The notes under the pieces are model-generated. The model saw nothing but the letters and a program-made list of their open reading frames with translations, ran no database searches and was not told where the DNA came from. Of a stretch of 6,735 nucleotides of DNA, positions 5,904 to 6,735 are shown one piece after another; the first letter of the stretch is position 1; the number at the start of each line of letters is the position of its first letter. Origin of the DNA: Opitutaceae bacterium UBA6669 (GTDB taxonomy: Bacteria > Verrucomicrobiota > Verrucomicrobiia > Opitutales > Opitutaceae). The translations under genes were made by a program, and so were the position numbers. Location: positions 2,620 to 9,354 of the forward strand of contig DKKJ01000078.1 of the NCBI GenBank assembly GCA_002455175.1, written 5' to 3'.

Positions 5904-6735
5904 ATGACCCTGAAACTCGTCCACAAATCGGAGGCCTCTGGTGGACCTGCGGAACTGCTTCTCAGAGGAGGCTCCCACGGGATCGGGCGCCTGCACGACA
6001 ACGATCTGAGCATCCAGATCGATTGTGTCTCGGGATACCACGCCGAACTCAAGCGGACTCCCGAGGGAGGTTACATGGTCTGTGATCTCAAATCGACCAA
6101 CGGCACGTTTCTCAATGGAAACCGGGTGACCGCCCCGGAAACCTTGAAGCCGGGTGATCATCTGAAGCTCGGAAACGTGCTCATCCTGGTGGAAGAACAG
6201 ACCGAGGCGGTGGTTTGGCCGAAACCTGAATCCCTCCCCGGCGATTCCTCGAAAGTCGTTTCGCTGAAGGATGTCTTCGGGTTTGAAATCGGGGACCACT
6301 TCAACACCTATCCGATCACCCCGATCCGACCTCCGGCGGCCACGGCTCCTGGCGGTGGGGTCCCCGTGCAGCCCGACCCGATGACCCCGCCCATCTACGC
6401 GCCCGGAATGGTGGCGCAGCGGATTCAACAAGCGAGGGATGCGGAGCGGGCGAAGCACCTCGAGCAGGACAGGGAAGCCGAACGTGCGAAGCAAATCGAG
6501 CAGGCGAGGGAAGCGGAACGAGCGAGGCAGCTCGAGCAGGCCCGGGAGGCGGAACGGGCGAGACAGCTTGAGCAGGCGAGGGAAGCAGAACGTGTGAAGC
6601 AAATCGAGCAGGCCCAGGAAGCCGAACGAATGCGGCAGATCGAGCTAGCGAAAGAGGCGGAGAGAGCAAGGCAGCTCGAGCAGGCACGGGAGGCTGAACG
6701 CGTGCGGCAGGTTGAGCGAGCGAGAGAAGCGGAAT
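5904..6735 (+). CDS. FHA-domain protein with long Glu/Arg/Gln-rich repeat helix (3' end outside window)
   Basis: An open frame of 277 visible codons runs off the window. Residues about 5-97 form a forkhead-associated domain, a phosphothreonine-peptide reader. G28-R29, S43 and H46 in VSGYHAEL, and STNGTFLNG (64-72) supply the usual binding residues. A Pro/Gly-rich linker follows (about 100-170). From residue 176 comes a 12-residue repeat of the type QAREAERARQLE, predicted as a long charged helix, either coiled coil or single alpha helix. No membrane segment is seen before the window ends. The start at 5904 puts the first FHA strand at the N-terminus. An in-frame ATG at 5862 would add 14 residues (MRCVPTEFSRIDPP) and cannot be excluded; neither has a Shine-Dalgarno motif. 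It is probably a scaffold linked to Ser/Thr kinase signalling. It is divergent from the two-component operon, and a functional link to it is unproven. Confidence 0.88.
   Translation, partial: MTLKLVHKSEASGGPAELLLRGGSHGIGRLHDNDLSIQIDCVSGYHAELKRTPEGGYMVCDLKSTNGTFLNGNRVTAPETLKPGDHLKLGNVLILVEEQTEAVVWPKPESLPGDSSKVVSLKDVFGFEIGDHFNTYPITPIRPPAATAPGGGVPVQPDPMTPPIYAPGMVAQRIQQARDAERAKHLEQDREAERAKQIEQAREAERARQLEQAREAERARQLEQAREAERVKQIEQAQEAERMRQIELAKEAERARQLEQAREAERVRQVERAREAE
6429..6735 (+). repeat. 36-bp tandem repeat inside the FHA gene (at least 8.5 units)
   Basis: In-frame units start at 6429, 6465, 6501, 6537, 6573, 6609, 6645, 6681 and 6717, the last cut by the window end. Each encodes a 12-residue unit with consensus Q-A-R-E-A-E-R-A-R-Q-L/I-E. 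The most similar units (6501-6536, 6537-6572) encode identical residues but differ at synonymous sites. Outer units diverge (QDREAERAKQIE, LAKEAERARQLE). Glu and Arg/Lys recur at i and i+3/i+4, favouring a helix held by salt bridges. Confidence 0.93.

Noticed and set aside
5841..6687. Long leftward open frames rich in Leu, Pro, Arg and Ala opposite the FHA gene
   Set aside because: They are antisense images of the 36-bp repeats. The plus strand encodes a clear FHA domain and helix, while the reverse products have no family features.
6429..6735. 36-bp repeats as a possible CRISPR array
   Set aside because: The units are contiguous with no spacers, stay in frame with a protein, and vary at synonymous sites.

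Overview
The window is GC-rich bacterial DNA. It holds the end of a membrane transporter gene, a leftward two-component signalling operon, and the start of a divergent FHA-domain gene. The lineage cannot be fixed from the sequence. DivK-like and hybrid kinases, an FHA protein with a long Glu/Arg helix, and starts without Shine-Dalgarno motifs would suit a Verrucomicrobiota- or Acidobacteria-like genome, but that is only an impression.

Layout. 1-611 (+) is the C-terminal half of an MFS permease of the metabolite:H+ symporter type. 612-839 is a convergent spacer with one plausible hairpin terminator. 840-5691 (-) is a tightly packed signalling operon. In transcription order it has a 5'-truncated receiver remnant (5691-5440), a PAS-GAF-PAS sensor histidine kinase (5430-3289), a stand-alone DivK/CheY-like receiver (3292-2915, ATGA overlap with the kinase), and a hybrid REC-PAS-kinase-REC gene (2906-840). 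The hybrid gene carries one in-frame TAA in its ATPase domain, so it reads as two pieces, 2906-1539 and 1517-840. 5692-5903 is an orphan stretch with an AT-rich island. From 5904 (+) an FHA-domain protein begins; its N-terminal domain is followed by 12-residue (36-bp) tandem repeats that run off the window end.

How the genes could work together. The operon has the parts of a phosphorelay: a sensor kinase with small-molecule or redox-type PAS/GAF input, a single-domain receiver as phosphate carrier, and a hybrid kinase with receivers at both ends. No DNA-binding or enzymatic output domain is encoded in the window, so the output must lie elsewhere or act through protein contacts. Two lesions, the nonsense codon in the hybrid kinase and the missing 5' half of the first receiver, suggest that the locus is decaying or rearranged, or that the assembly has errors here.

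No tRNA, rRNA, CRISPR array or recognisable transposase was seen.
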